Shown: one piece after another, positions 34,550 through 44,103 of the stretch
Numbering within the stretch: the first letter of the stretch is position 1
How the letters are laid out: every line of letters begins with the position of its first letter
Assembly: GCA_009930325.1 (NCBI GenBank)
Contig: RZYO01000006.1
Location: forward strand, 1-51,172
Direction: 5' to 3'
DNA length: 51,172 nt
Source of the DNA: Spirochaetia bacterium
GTDB taxonomy: Bacteria; Spirochaetota; Spirochaetia; Sphaerochaetales; Sphaerochaetaceae
Translations under genes and position numbers: made by a program
The notes under the pieces: model-generated
Told to the model about the DNA's origin: nothing
Seen by the model: only the letters and a program-made list of their open reading frames with translations
The model's database searches: none

Positions 34550-35716
34550 ATGAATAATTTTGTATATGATATAAAAACAAAAGTCTATTTTGGTCAAAAC
34601 CAATTACATAATCTTGGACCTGAAGTCAAAAATTACGGTAAGAAAGTTCTATTAACCTACGGGGGAGGAAGCATCAAAAGATCCGGACTTTACGATAATG
34701 TAATAAAAGAACTAGAGAAAGAAGGCCTTGAAGTATTTGAATTATCAAATATTGATCCAAATCCTAGAATTACATCAGTAAGAAAAGGTGTTGAAATTTG
34801 TAAAAATGAAAAGATTGAAGTATTACTAGCTGTTGGTGGGGGATCAGTAATTGACTGTACTAAAGTAATTGCTGCAGGAACTTACTATGATGGTGATGCT
34901 TGGGACATTATGCTAAATAAAGTAGATGTTCAAAAAGCACTCCCAATAATTACAATATTAACACTTTCTGCAACAGGAACTGAAATGAATGCTAATGAAG
35001 TAATAACCAATTTAGAAACAAATGATAAAATTGGACTTGCCTTTGCACCTCTAAGACCAAAAGTATCCTTTCTTGACCCAAGTTTAACTTATAGTGTTAG
35101 TAAATATCAAACAGCTTGTGGTTCAGCTGATATACTAAATCATATTTTAGAAGTCTATTTTAATATGGATGATGATTTATATATGCTTGATACTGTTATG
35201 GAAGGATTAATGAAAACCGTTATTAAATATGCTCCAATAGCATATAATGAACCAAATAATTATGAAGCAAGAGCAAATCTTATGTGGGCTTCTTCTTGGG
35301 CAATCAATGGTTTTGTAGCTGGTGGGAAAACTCATGACTGGACTTGTCATCCAATTGAACATGAACTTTCTGCTTATTATGATATTACTCATGGCCTTGG
35401 ATTGGCTATTATTACCCCTAATTGGTTAGAATATACTTTAGATGAAACAACTCTTCCAAAATTCAAACAATTTGGTGTAAATGTATTTAACATTAGTGAA
35501 AATTTAGATGATATGGAAATTGCAAAAATCGCAATAGAAAAACTTAAAACCTTCTTATTCAAAGACTTAGAACTAGATAGCACTTTATCAGCAATTAATA
35601 TTGGAGATGAAAAATTTGAATTAATGGCTAAAAAAGCTTGCCAAGGTGGTGTAATTAAAGGCTTTAAACCACTAAATCAACAAGATATTGTTAACATATT
35701 AAATATGTGTAAATAA
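34550..35716 (+). CDS. Iron-containing alcohol dehydrogenase (butanol-dehydrogenase type)
   Basis: 388 residues of the Fe-ADH family. The NAD(P)-binding loop is GGGSVID (96-102). Metal ligands are Asp194, His198, His267 and His281 (SADILNH and HDWTCHPIEH ... YDITHG). The closest pattern is the BdhA/YqhD group, NADPH-dependent reduction of aldehydes to alcohols in fermentation. A strong AAGGAG-type ribosome site precedes ATG 34550. Regulation by the divergent AraC protein is inferred. A clear terminator follows. Confidence 0.93.
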   Translation: MNNFVYDIKTKVYFGQNQLHNLGPEVKNYGKKVLLTYGGGSIKRSGLYDNVIKELEKEGLEVFELSNIDPNPRITSVRKGVEICKNEKIEVLLAVGGGSVIDCTKVIAAGTYYDGDAWDIMLNKVDVQKALPIITILTLSATGTEMNANEVITNLETNDKIGLAFAPLRPKVSFLDPSLTYSVSKYQTACGSADILNHILEVYFNMDDDLYMLDTVMEGLMKTVIKYAPIAYNEPNNYEARANLMWASSWAINGFVAGGKTHDWTCHPIEHELSAYYDITHGLGLAIITPNWLEYTLDETTLPKFKQFGVNVFNISENLDDMEIAKIAIEKLKTFLFKDLELDSTLSAINIGDEKFELMAKKACQGGVIKGFKPLNQQDIVNILNMCK

Positions 35717-35747
35717 GTTTATTTTAATAATTTTTTCCTTTAGTTTT

Positions 35748-35787
35748 ACTACTGTAAATAGAATATATCTTTTTACAGTAGTTTTTT
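35748..35787 (+). terminator. Terminator after the alcohol dehydrogenase
   Basis: An 11-bp stem, ACTACTGTAAA (35748-35758) / TTTACAGTAGT (35772-35782), followed by a T run. Confidence 0.88.
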
Positions 35788-35839
35788 ATCTAAAAAACCA
35801 TTATAAATCTTTTTACAAAATGAGAATTAAAATTTTTAC

Positions 35840-35868
35840 TTGAGAAAAATAAATTAATATTATATATT
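35840..35868 (+). promoter_or_regulatory. Promoter of the GntR-xanthine dehydrogenase operon
   Basis: TTGAGA (35840-35845) and TATATT (35863-35868) are 17 bases apart. Predicted transcription start is near 35875. Confidence 0.75.
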
Positions 35869-35870
35869 AC

Positions 35871-35897
35871 ATGGTAAGAGGTAAGACCTCTTACCAT
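35871..35897. promoter_or_regulatory. 27-bp perfect palindrome over the start site, probable GntR operator
   Basis: ATGGTAAGAGGT (35871-35882) and ACCTCTTACCAT (35886-35897) are perfect inverted 12-mers with a 3-base spacer. The repeat begins two bases after the -10 and ends where the GntR ribosome site starts. This placement is classical for a repressor controlling its own operon. As RNA it would also form a stable hairpin in the leader. Confidence 0.7.
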
Positions 35898-35910
35898 AGA
35901 GGAGCAAAAA

Positions 35911-36693
35911 ATGACCCATACTGCACCAAAGCTTAATCACATTGACAATGTAACCCTTTCTAGTGAGTTAAAAAAATCAATACTAAAATATATTGGTGAA
36001 TCATCAAAACTTGGATTATACAAATTACCAAGTGAAGTAAGCATTGCTAATAATTTAGGAGTAAGTAGAATTGCACTAAGAGAAGTATTTAAAGAGTTAA
36101 GAAATGATGGAATACTATACTCACTTCATGGAAAAGGTACTTATATAAACAAGAACTTTACTGATTTAAAATTTAGATTTACCCCAGCTAGAGAATTCTT
36201 AAAATCAATTATTGCCTGTGGGTATGAAGCTTCAGTTGAAGTAATTGATTATGAAATAGCACTTGCAAATGATAAAAATATTGATGACTTAAATTTATCT
36301 AAAAAAGATAAATTATTAATAATTTATAAAGTTTTTTTTGCCGATAATAAACCTGTAATCTTTTGTATAGATACAGTACCTATGAAGTATCTAAAAAATG
36401 TTGAAATAGAAAAAGATGAATTAAGTATTTCAACTTTTGATTACTTAAAAAATAAAGCAAATGTTATCGTTGAAAATGACGTTGTAGAAATGACAGCAGT
36501 TTTAGAAGAAGCTATTCCTTCTCAATACGATCAATTTAGAGATAACTTAAAATGTAAGCCATTAATTCAAATGGCATCAATTTACTACACATTAAAACAA
36601 GAACCTGTTATGAAAGTTAAAGCTTTCTTTGATACTGAAAAGATAAAACTAAGTCAAATTAGAAAGCAAAATGTTTATGACGATTATTTATAA
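35911..36693 (+). CDS. GntR-family repressor with UTRA ligand domain
   Basis: 260 residues. The N-terminal winged helix (about 15-85) carries the GntR signature LPSEVSIANNLGVSRIALRE. The C-terminal 160 residues form a UTRA (HutC-type) small-molecule domain. It heads the operon for the molybdenum hydroxylase and the BMP-type importer, so a purine or its breakdown product is the likely ligand. The perfect palindrome across its promoter suggests self-repression. AGGAG lies just before ATG 35911. Confidence 0.9.
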   Translation: MTHTAPKLNHIDNVTLSSELKKSILKYIGESSKLGLYKLPSEVSIANNLGVSRIALREVFKELRNDGILYSLHGKGTYINKNFTDLKFRFTPAREFLKSIIACGYEASVEVIDYEIALANDKNIDDLNLSKKDKLLIIYKVFFADNKPVIFCIDTVPMKYLKNVEIEKDELSISTFDYLKNKANVIVENDVVEMTAVLEEAIPSQYDQFRDNLKCKPLIQMASIYYTLKQEPVMKVKAFFDTEKIKLSQIRKQNVYDDYL

Positions 36694-36719
36694 AAACTAA
36701 AAATTAAGGACATATTAGT

Positions 36720-38123
36720 ATGAAAAAAATTAATATTTCATTTTTTCTAAATGGAGATTTAATAGAAAAAAAATTAGACCCAGAGTCAAGAGTTTTAGAT
36801 TTATTAAGAAATATCTTGTGGAAAACAGGAACAAAAGAAGGTTGTGGAGATGGAGATTGTGGAGCATGCACAATAACTCAAGCTTATCCTTTAAATAATA
36901 AAATAATTTATAAAGCTGTAAACTCTTGCTTAATGCCAGTTGGAAAACTACAGGGCACAAGTATTATCACAATTGAAGGACTTGAAGAAAATAATGACTT
37001 AAATTTAATTCAACAAGCAATGGTAGATCAACATGGACTTCAATGTGGTTTTTGCTCTCCTGGAATAAGCATGTCAATGTTTGCACTTTTAGCAAACAAA
37101 GGAATCCCTAGTTACGATGATCTTAAAAATGCATTAAATGGGAATATATGTAGATGTACCGGATATGAAGGAATTAGAGATGCAGCTAAACAAGTATTAA
37201 ATTATATAAATAATAATCCTAACTACGACATCGTTCCTAAAAAAATTAGAGAATGCGAAAATAAATTATTAGAATTAGAATTATCATTATCAGAAGGTGA
37301 TTATTTAATTCCTTTATCGATTGAAACTCTTAAAGAAAATATAAAAAACAATCCAACAGCTATGATTGTATGCGGATGTAGTGATGTTAGTGCAAGAGCA
37401 CACATTAGTGGTGAAAAATTTTTAAAAGTAATTGATGTTTCAAGAGTAAAGGAAATGAATCAAATCCAATTAATTAATGAAGATTTATGTATTGGAGCGT
37501 CAGTATCTTTAACCGAAATTATTAATTCTCCAATAGTACAAGAAAAAGCTAAAGTATTATCTTCTGGATTAAAAGAATTAGCAGCACTCCAAGTTAGGAA
37601 TCTTGCTACACTTGCAGGAAATATTAAAAACGCCTCACCTATTGCAGATGGAGTAGTGCTTTTAATGGCATATGAAGCAAAACTAAGTATTTTAGGGAGT
37701 TCAGGCTACAAAGAAATTCCTATCTCAGAGTTGTACATCGGTTATAAAAAAACAATTTTAGAAGAAGGAGATATTATTGAAAAAATAATTATTTCTAAAG
37801 AGGCTTTATCAAAAGAATACCATATGGAAAAAACGGGGAAAAGAAATTCTGTGGATATTGCCTGTGTAAATTCATGTGCTAGTTATAAAAAAGAAAACAA
37901 TATTATAAGTGATTTATGTATTGCTTTTGGAGGGATCTCTGAAAAAGTTGTACTTGAAAAAATTGGAAAAATTGAAAATGAATATGAAATTGAAATATGT
38001 GCAAGGGATATTTCATTAAAATATAACCCATTGAGTGATGTAAGAGGGTCTAAAGACTATAGAGTTAAATTAATAAAAAATCATGTAATTAAACATTATG
38101 CCTTTATTACTGGGGAGCTATAG
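36720..38123 (+). CDS. Xanthine-dehydrogenase-type Fe-S/FAD subunit
   Basis: 467 residues with two fused modules. Residues 1-165 are the two-cluster iron-sulfur part: Cys42, 47, 50 and 70 for the plant-type [2Fe-2S], and Cys109, 112, 144 and 146 for the second (CGFCSPG ... CRCTG). Residues about 190-467 are the FAD module, with ALQVRNLATLAGNIKNASPIAD and a CO-dehydrogenase-flavoprotein-like C-terminus. This Fe-S then FAD order equals the first two-thirds of eukaryotic xanthine dehydrogenase. It passes electrons from the molybdenum site to NAD or another carrier. The molybdenum subunit follows three bases downstream. No XdhC-type maturation gene is present. Confidence 0.92.
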   Translation: MKKINISFFLNGDLIEKKLDPESRVLDLLRNILWKTGTKEGCGDGDCGACTITQAYPLNNKIIYKAVNSCLMPVGKLQGTSIITIEGLEENNDLNLIQQAMVDQHGLQCGFCSPGISMSMFALLANKGIPSYDDLKNALNGNICRCTGYEGIRDAAKQVLNYINNNPNYDIVPKKIRECENKLLELELSLSEGDYLIPLSIETLKENIKNNPTAMIVCGCSDVSARAHISGEKFLKVIDVSRVKEMNQIQLINEDLCIGASVSLTEIINSPIVQEKAKVLSSGLKELAALQVRNLATLAGNIKNASPIADGVVLLMAYEAKLSILGSSGYKEIPISELYIGYKKTILEEGDIIEKIIISKEALSKEYHMEKTGKRNSVDIACVNSCASYKKENNIISDLCIAFGGISEKVVLEKIGKIENEYEIEICARDISLKYNPLSDVRGSKDYRVKLIKNHVIKHYAFITGEL

Positions 38124-38126
38124 AAT

Positions 38127-40409
38127 ATGAATAAAAGAAAAGAAAATTTAAAAGAGTTAATAAAAGGAACAATGCCCTTTAATGGTGAAGCAGATTGTTA
38201 CAAAAATTATCTTTATGCATATCCTGTAGTATCTAAAGAGCCTAAAGGTAAAATATTAAATATTGATTTTACACCTTGCAAAGAAATTGAAGGGTATATC
38301 AGAGGCGTAACAGCCTCTGATATACCAGGCAAGAATGCTCAAGGAGCCGTAAATAGATTAGAAGAACCATTACTTGCAGATTCTCAAATTAATTATTTAG
38401 GGCAACCTGTTGCTTTCGTAATATGTGAAACTCAAGAAGCTGCTATAAAAGCAGCTAGAGCTACAATAGTCAATATCGCTTTAGAAGATGATTATGTTAT
38501 TGATTTAGATATTGCTATAAGTAATAAAGCTTTTTATGAAGAGCCAATGGTTGTTTCCTGTGGCGATTATCAAAAAGCATTTACTGATTCTAAATACAAA
38601 ATAGAGGGAGTTTTCTCTTCTGGTGCACAAGAGCATGCATATATAGAAACACAAAGAGCTTTTGCTTCTTATGATACTTTTAGAAAAAATATTGTTATTC
38701 AATGCGGTACTCAAGCCGTTAGTGATGTTCAACAAGTTACAGCATTAGTTCTTGGAAAAAGTGAAAGTGAAATTGAAGTTGATGTTTATAGAGTTGGTGG
38801 TGCTTTCGGTGGAAAAGAAAGAGGTGGTACTTGTTTCTCAGCTATGGCCGCTTTAGCTCTTTATTTAACAAATAGACCTTGTGCTATGATATTAGAAAGA
38901 AGTGATGATATCAAAATTACAGGAAAGAGACATCCATATAAAACTTTTTATAAAATTGGATTTGACCAAGATGGAGTTATTAAATCTTTTTTTGTCGACT
39001 TATATGCTAATGGTGGATTCTATGAAGATTTTACTGTTGCAATAGTTGAAAGAGCGGTATTAGGGATTTGTAACAGTTATTATCTAGAAAATGCTTTTAT
39101 TAGAGGAAATAGTTGTAGAACAAACCTACCACCAAATACTGCATTCAGAGGCTTTGGAGCACCTCAAGCTACTTTAGTTATGGAAGAAATTATTTATCAT
39201 ATTGCTTCTATTTTAAATAAAAATACTTTAGATATTCAAAAAATAAACTTCTTAAAGGACGGACAAAGAGCCCCTTATCATATGATTATGGAAGAAGTTA
39301 AGGTTCCTCAAATTGTAGAAAAATTACTTGAAGATTGCAAATATAAACAATTAATTGAAGAAAAGGAACAATACAATAAAACACATAAATATAGTGTAAA
39401 AGGAATTGGCTTAGTTCCTATCAAATATGGAATTGGATTTACTGCAACTTTTTTAAATCAAGGAAATGCATTAGTTAATATTTTCAGCGATGGCTCTGTT
39501 TCAGTTACCCATGGTGGTATAGAAATGGGACAAGGATTATTTACCAAAATAGAAATGATTGTAGCAAAAACATTAGGCGTTAATATTTCTAGAGTTAAAT
39601 GTGAATCAACTAATACACATCGAATTGGATCAGTAGCTTCAACTGCAGCATCCACTGGAACTGATTTAAATGGAGAAGCTGCAAGAATTGCTTCTACTCA
39701 AATTTTAGAAAATTTAAAACTCGCTGCAAGTAATCTATTAAAAGAAAAAATAAATCTTGCTCAAGCTCCTTGTTATATCAAAATTGAAAATGACATGGCC
39801 TATGATATTAGAGCCAAACAAGAATTAATCAGCTTTGAAGAATTAATTAGCTACTGTTATTTTAATAGAGTTCAATTAAATGCAGCAGCCCATTATGCCA
39901 CTCCTGGCTTAGAATATGATATGAAGAGTGGAAAAGGAACTCCTTTCTCCTATTTTACAAACGGTGCAGCACTTGCAACAGTAACAATTGATACATTAAG
40001 TGGAACATACAAAGTCGATAAAGTTCATATTCGTCATGAAGGTGGAAATATCTTTGATTACGAAATTGATAGAGCTCAAGTTGTAGGTGGCTTTGTTCAG
40101 GGAATGGGCTTTGTAACTATGGAAGAGCTTCCAATTGGAAAGAAAGGAGAACAATTAGCAGCTTCTTTTGCAACTTATAAAGTTCCTTTAATTAATGATG
40201 TTCCAGAAGATTTAACTATAGATTTAGTTCCTTGTGATGATAAGATTTGTGGGGTTTTAGGAAACAAAGGAGTTGGAGAGCCTCCCCTATTATATGGTAT
40301 ATCGGTTTTCAATGCATTAAGAGATGCTATTTCCTCCTACAGAAAGAAAAGAATATTTTTACAGCATCCCGCTACTGCAGAAAATGTATTAAAAGCTCTC
40401 GAAGATTAA
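38127..40409 (+). CDS. Xanthine-dehydrogenase-type molybdopterin subunit
   Basis: 760 residues of the molybdenum hydroxylase large-subunit family. Conserved points are QEHAYIETQ (Glu174 aligns by motif with the purine-binding glutamate of xanthine dehydrogenase), GGAFGGKE (cofactor loop), AFRGFGAPQ with the substrate arginine, and GNKGVGEPP, where Glu718 is the catalytic base. The retained glutamate and arginine favour a purine such as hypoxanthine or xanthine over an aldehyde. It pairs with the preceding Fe-S/FAD subunit. The active cofactor also needs a sulfido ligand, whose maturation gene must be elsewhere. Confidence 0.92.
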   Translation: MNKRKENLKELIKGTMPFNGEADCYKNYLYAYPVVSKEPKGKILNIDFTPCKEIEGYIRGVTASDIPGKNAQGAVNRLEEPLLADSQINYLGQPVAFVICETQEAAIKAARATIVNIALEDDYVIDLDIAISNKAFYEEPMVVSCGDYQKAFTDSKYKIEGVFSSGAQEHAYIETQRAFASYDTFRKNIVIQCGTQAVSDVQQVTALVLGKSESEIEVDVYRVGGAFGGKERGGTCFSAMAALALYLTNRPCAMILERSDDIKITGKRHPYKTFYKIGFDQDGVIKSFFVDLYANGGFYEDFTVAIVERAVLGICNSYYLENAFIRGNSCRTNLPPNTAFRGFGAPQATLVMEEIIYHIASILNKNTLDIQKINFLKDGQRAPYHMIMEEVKVPQIVEKLLEDCKYKQLIEEKEQYNKTHKYSVKGIGLVPIKYGIGFTATFLNQGNALVNIFSDGSVSVTHGGIEMGQGLFTKIEMIVAKTLGVNISRVKCESTNTHRIGSVASTAASTGTDLNGEAARIASTQILENLKLAASNLLKEKINLAQAPCYIKIENDMAYDIRAKQELISFEELISYCYFNRVQLNAAAHYATPGLEYDMKSGKGTPFSYFTNGAALATVTIDTLSGTYKVDKVHIRHEGGNIFDYEIDRAQVVGGFVQGMGFVTMEELPIGKKGEQLAASFATYKVPLINDVPEDLTIDLVPCDDKICGVLGNKGVGEPPLLYGISVFNALRDAISSYRKKRIFLQHPATAENVLKALED

Positions 40410-40449
40410 AGTGTTTTGTATAATCCGGAATGTCCGGAAAGGAGTTAAT

Positions 40450-41463
40450 ATGAATAAAAAGTGTGTGTTATTGTTAAGTGTTTTTTTATTACTTCCAACA
40501 TTCTTATTTGCTGGTGGTTCAAAAGAAACAACAGTGAAACAAGACGATGGAAAATTAAAAGTCGCTCTTTTATTACCAGGTAAAAAAGATGATGTTTCTT
40601 TTAACCAAGCTATGTATGAAAGTATGAAACAAGTTGAGAGTGAATACTCAAGTCAAATTGAAGTAACTTATGTAGAAGATGTCTATGAAGTTGCAGATAT
40701 TGAACCAGCTCTAATGGATTTCGCTTCACGTGGTTATGATTTAATTTTTGGTCATGGATTTCAATACATGGAACCAATTATTAAAGTAGCAGAACTTTTC
40801 CCAGATACAATGTTCGCATTAGGTACTGGTTATAAAACAGCTCCTAATACTTGTGTTTATGATGTACATTTAGCTCAAGGCGGATATTTAATGGGTTACC
40901 TTGCTGGTATGATTTCAGAAACAGGAAAAGTTGGTGTTATCGGAGGAGCTGATGCATCTGAAATTTATAGAGGTCATGAAGGATTTAAAATGGGAGCTAA
41001 AACAGCTAATCCAAATATTGAAATTCAAGAATTCTATACTGGAGACTGGAGAGATGCAGCTAAAGCTAAAGAAGGTGCATTAGGAATGTATGACAGTGGC
41101 GTTGATGTAATTTGGCACAGTGGAGACGGAATCGGGCTTGGTGTTGTTAATGCTGCATTAGAAGCAAATAAATATTGCTTATCAAACATTACAAGTCAAT
41201 ATGTATTAGCAAAAGATAATGTTGTAAGTGGTATCAACTATCAGTGGGATTTAGTAATTAGACAAATTCTTGATGATGTATTATCAAATAATTTCATGAA
41301 TCAAGAAAAATTCTATTGGATAAATATTGAAAATGGTGGTTTAGCTGTTGCTGATTATCATCAATTCAAAGATCAATTTGATGCAAAAGTATTTGAAAAA
41401 ATGGACCAAGCTATTAATGATATAAAGAGTGGTAAAATAGTAATCCCAGATTTTGAAAAATAA
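40450..41463 (+). CDS. BMP-family substrate-binding protein (purine/nucleoside importer)
   Basis: 337 residues: an N-terminal signal segment (about 1-22) ending FLFAGGSKE, then the periplasmic BMP/PnrA fold (VALLLPGKKDDVSFNQAMY, GVIGGADASEIYRGHEGF, DVIWHSGDGIGLGV). BMP proteins bind nucleosides or purines and deliver them to an ABC importer. The signal lacks a lipobox cysteine at its end, so cleavage by signal peptidase I or an unusual anchor is implied. The start is ATG 40450 with AAAGGAG ahead; an upstream GTG at 40411 is in frame but has no ribosome site. Two TCCGGA hexamers (40424 and 40433) lie just upstream. A stable hairpin follows the gene. Confidence 0.92.
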   Translation: MNKKCVLLLSVFLLLPTFLFAGGSKETTVKQDDGKLKVALLLPGKKDDVSFNQAMYESMKQVESEYSSQIEVTYVEDVYEVADIEPALMDFASRGYDLIFGHGFQYMEPIIKVAELFPDTMFALGTGYKTAPNTCVYDVHLAQGGYLMGYLAGMISETGKVGVIGGADASEIYRGHEGFKMGAKTANPNIEIQEFYTGDWRDAAKAKEGALGMYDSGVDVIWHSGDGIGLGVVNAALEANKYCLSNITSQYVLAKDNVVSGINYQWDLVIRQILDDVLSNNFMNQEKFYWINIENGGLAVADYHQFKDQFDAKVFEKMDQAINDIKSGKIVIPDFEK

Positions 41464-41471
41464 TTATTAAT

Positions 41472-41503
41472 ATATCAGGGAAGATAAAATTCTTCCCTGA
41501 TAT
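41472..41503 (+). other. Intercistronic hairpin after the binding-protein gene
   Basis: ATATCAGGGAAGA (41472-41484) pairs perfectly with TCTTCCCTGATAT (41491-41503) across TAAAAT. There is no T run. Such hairpins protect the 3' end of binding-protein mRNA and so raise its level above the transporter genes downstream. Confidence 0.7.
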
Positions 41504-41573
41504 ACCATTAAGGCAATAAAGCTTATTCATTTTTAAAAATTGCTTTAAGATTTCTAGGAGAATTCAAAAAAAT

Positions 41574-43094
41574 ATGAATGCAATAGAAATGAAATCAATA
41601 ACCAAACGATTTGGTTCATTGATTGCAAACAACAATATAGATTTCACCTTAAAAAAAGGGAGTATTCATGCACTACTTGGAGAAAATGGAGCTGGTAAAA
41701 CAACTTTAATGAATCAACTCTTTGGACTGAGCGTTGCAGACGAAGGATCTATTTTAATTGAAGGAGAACCAATAAATTTGGAACATTCTCCTCAAGAGTC
41801 GATGCAACGAGGGATTGGAATGGTTCATCAACACTTCATGTTAATAAAAAACATGAGTGTAATCAGTAACATTATGTTAGCAAATGAAGATGAAAATTTC
41901 CCTCTATTAAACCCCAAACTAACAAAAAAGAAAATTATTAAATTATCTGAGAAATATCATTTGAATGTTAATCCTAATGCAATAATTGAAAATTTATCAG
42001 TCGGGCAACAACAAAGAGTAGAAATATTAGCAGCATTATATAAAGAAACAAATACATTAATTCTTGATGAACCTACGGCTGTTCTAACACCAGAAGAAGT
42101 TGATGATTTATTTATAATATTAAGAGAATTAAAAGAAAGTGGTAAATCAATTGTAATTATTACTCATCATCTAAATGAAATAATGGATATTGCAGATGAG
42201 GTTACAGTTTTAAGAAATGGTAATTTAATCGGAACCTATTTGATTAATGAAAAAACTTCAACACAAGAATTATCTAGATTAATGGTTGGAAGAGATGTTC
42301 TATTTGATTTCAAAAAGCAAAATGAACCAAAAGTAGAAAAAATTCTTGAAGTTAAAAATCTTATTTATAGTTCTAACAGCGTAAAGCAAGTTAACGATAT
42401 TAGCTTTTATATAAAAAAAGGTGAAATATTTGCAATAGCCGGAGTAGATGGAAACGGACAAAAAGAATTATGTGACACTATCGTTGGTTTAAATAAAATG
42501 GATAGTGGAAAAATATATCTTAAAAACTATGATATAAGTAATACAAAAGTTAAATATCGAATAAAAAATGGAATTTCATACATTCCTCAAGATAGACAAA
42601 AAAGTGGACTAGTAATGAATTGGTCAATTAGTGACAATTTAATTTTAAAAACTTATGAACGAAAACCTATCGCAAATGGAATTTTTGTTTCAAATATTAA
42701 AGCGCAAGAGCAAGCTTCTAGAATGATTGATAAATATAATATTAAAAGTCAAAACAGTAGTGACAAAGCAAATCAATTATCTGGGGGAAATCAACAAAAA
42801 GTTATTTTAGCAAGAGAAATGGATAGAGGGCCAGCTTTATTGATTGCATCGCATCCTACAAGAGGTTTAGATGTTGGGGCTATGGAATATGTTAGAAATC
42901 AGATGCTTGAATTAAGAAATAATGGTGGCTCAGTTTTATTAGTTTCAGCTGACTTAGAAGAAATATTTCAAATAGCTGATAGAATTGCTGTTATTTTCAA
43001 AGGACAATTTATGGGTATATTAAAACCTGATTGTGGTATTGCAAAACTTGGTAGACTAATGGCCGGGCTTAATGAAGGAGAAAGAAGTGAATAA
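41574..43094 (+). CDS. ABC importer ATPase with two cassettes (nucleoside/purine type)
   Basis: 506 residues, a double cassette like RbsA/YufO. Cassette 1 is complete: Walker A GENGAGKTT (about 36-44), signature LSVGQ, Walker B ILDEPT and switch HH. Cassette 2 has a degenerate Walker A, GVDGNGQKEL, with LSGGNQQK as signature and no switch histidine (VLLVSADLEE), the normal asymmetry in this family. It powers the two permeases that follow. The first permease start lies within its last codons, indicating coupled translation. Confidence 0.93.
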   Translation: MNAIEMKSITKRFGSLIANNNIDFTLKKGSIHALLGENGAGKTTLMNQLFGLSVADEGSILIEGEPINLEHSPQESMQRGIGMVHQHFMLIKNMSVISNIMLANEDENFPLLNPKLTKKKIIKLSEKYHLNVNPNAIIENLSVGQQQRVEILAALYKETNTLILDEPTAVLTPEEVDDLFIILRELKESGKSIVIITHHLNEIMDIADEVTVLRNGNLIGTYLINEKTSTQELSRLMVGRDVLFDFKKQNEPKVEKILEVKNLIYSSNSVKQVNDISFYIKKGEIFAIAGVDGNGQKELCDTIVGLNKMDSGKIYLKNYDISNTKVKYRIKNGISYIPQDRQKSGLVMNWSISDNLILKTYERKPIANGIFVSNIKAQEQASRMIDKYNIKSQNSSDKANQLSGGNQQKVILAREMDRGPALLIASHPTRGLDVGAMEYVRNQMLELRNNGGSVLLVSADLEEIFQIADRIAVIFKGQFMGILKPDCGIAKLGRLMAGLNEGERSE

Positions 43095-44103
43095 ACTCAA
43101 AAGCTTTTTACCAGCTTTTTTATCAATCATATTAGCTTTTTGTGTAGGAGCCTTAATCCTTTTATTGAGTAATTTTAATCCTATAGAATCATATAAATCT
43201 CTTTTTAATGGAGCTTTTGGCTCTGCCTATGGAATTTCAGAAACTCTTGTAAAAATGATACCAATCTTAACAATTGCACTAGGAACTTCTGTTGCCTTTA
43301 AAGCTCAATTATGGAATATTGGAGGAAATGGACAATATACCCTTGGATGTATTTCAACAGTTGTTGTTTGTGTATATTTTCCCGGACCAATTTGGTTAAA
43401 ATTATTATTAGCGCTAATTTTTGCAATTATTGTTGGACTAATTTTTGGTGGATTATTAGGTCTTGCAAAAGCTAAATTAAATGCAAATGAAGTAATAACA
43501 ACCCTTATGTTCGATTACATAATAGCATTCTTCCTTAGTTATTTGGTTTATGGGCCCTTAATGGATCCCGATGGACACAATTTCCCACAATCAAAACTAA
43601 TTGATAAAAGTGTACTTTTCACAAAATTAATAAAGGGTACTAGAATTCATACAGGTTTATTTATTGCTTTATTATTAGTTGTACTTCTATTTTTCTTTTG
43701 GAAAACAAAAGAAGGATTTAGAATTAAAATGATTGGAGCAAATCCAAATGTTGCAAAATTAAGTGGTATTTCAGTAAATTTCCAAATTATGTTAACAATG
43801 GGTATTTCTTGTGCCTTTGCAGCAATTGCTGGATATATTGATGTTCTTGGAATCCACGGGAGATTACAAGATAATATAGCCGGGACTCTAGGTTCTGTGG
43901 CAATAGTAGTTGCTTTATTAGGAAATTTAAATCCAATTGGTATAGTTTTTTCTGCATTCTTTTTCTCAGCCTTAACGGTAGGTGGTCAATGCATGCAAAG
44001 ATATATGGGAGTTCCATATTCCTTAGTTACAATTATTCAAGCTCTTGTAATTGTGTTTGTTGTAGCTTCAAATATTATCGTTGAAAATAGGAGTAACAAA
44101 TAA
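43087..44103 (+). CDS. ABC importer permease, nucleoside/purine type (first subunit)
   Basis: 338 residues with about eight to ten membrane segments and the BPD_transp_2 pattern. SVAFKAQLWNIGGNGQYTLG is the characteristic early loop of YufP-type permeases, and RIKMIGANPNVAKLSGI is the cytosolic coupling stretch. The start is most likely GTG 43087, with AAGGAG six bases ahead and overlapping the ATPase stop by eight bases. An ATG at 43072 would lie upstream of that site. Confidence 0.9.
   Translation: MNKLKSFLPAFLSIILAFCVGALILLLSNFNPIESYKSLFNGAFGSAYGISETLVKMIPILTIALGTSVAFKAQLWNIGGNGQYTLGCISTVVVCVYFPGPIWLKLLLALIFAIIVGLIFGGLLGLAKAKLNANEVITTLMFDYIIAFFLSYLVYGPLMDPDGHNFPQSKLIDKSVLFTKLIKGTRIHTGLFIALLLVVLLFFFWKTKEGFRIKMIGANPNVAKLSGISVNFQIMLTMGISCAFAAIAGYIDVLGIHGRLQDNIAGTLGSVAIVVALLGNLNPIGIVFSAFFFSALTVGGQCMQRYMGVPYSLVTIIQALVIVFVVASNIIVENRSNK

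Noticed and set aside
40424-40438. Two TCCGGA hexamers before the binding-protein gene as an operator
   Set aside because: Too short and self-complementary to distinguish from chance; mentioned only in the gene entry.
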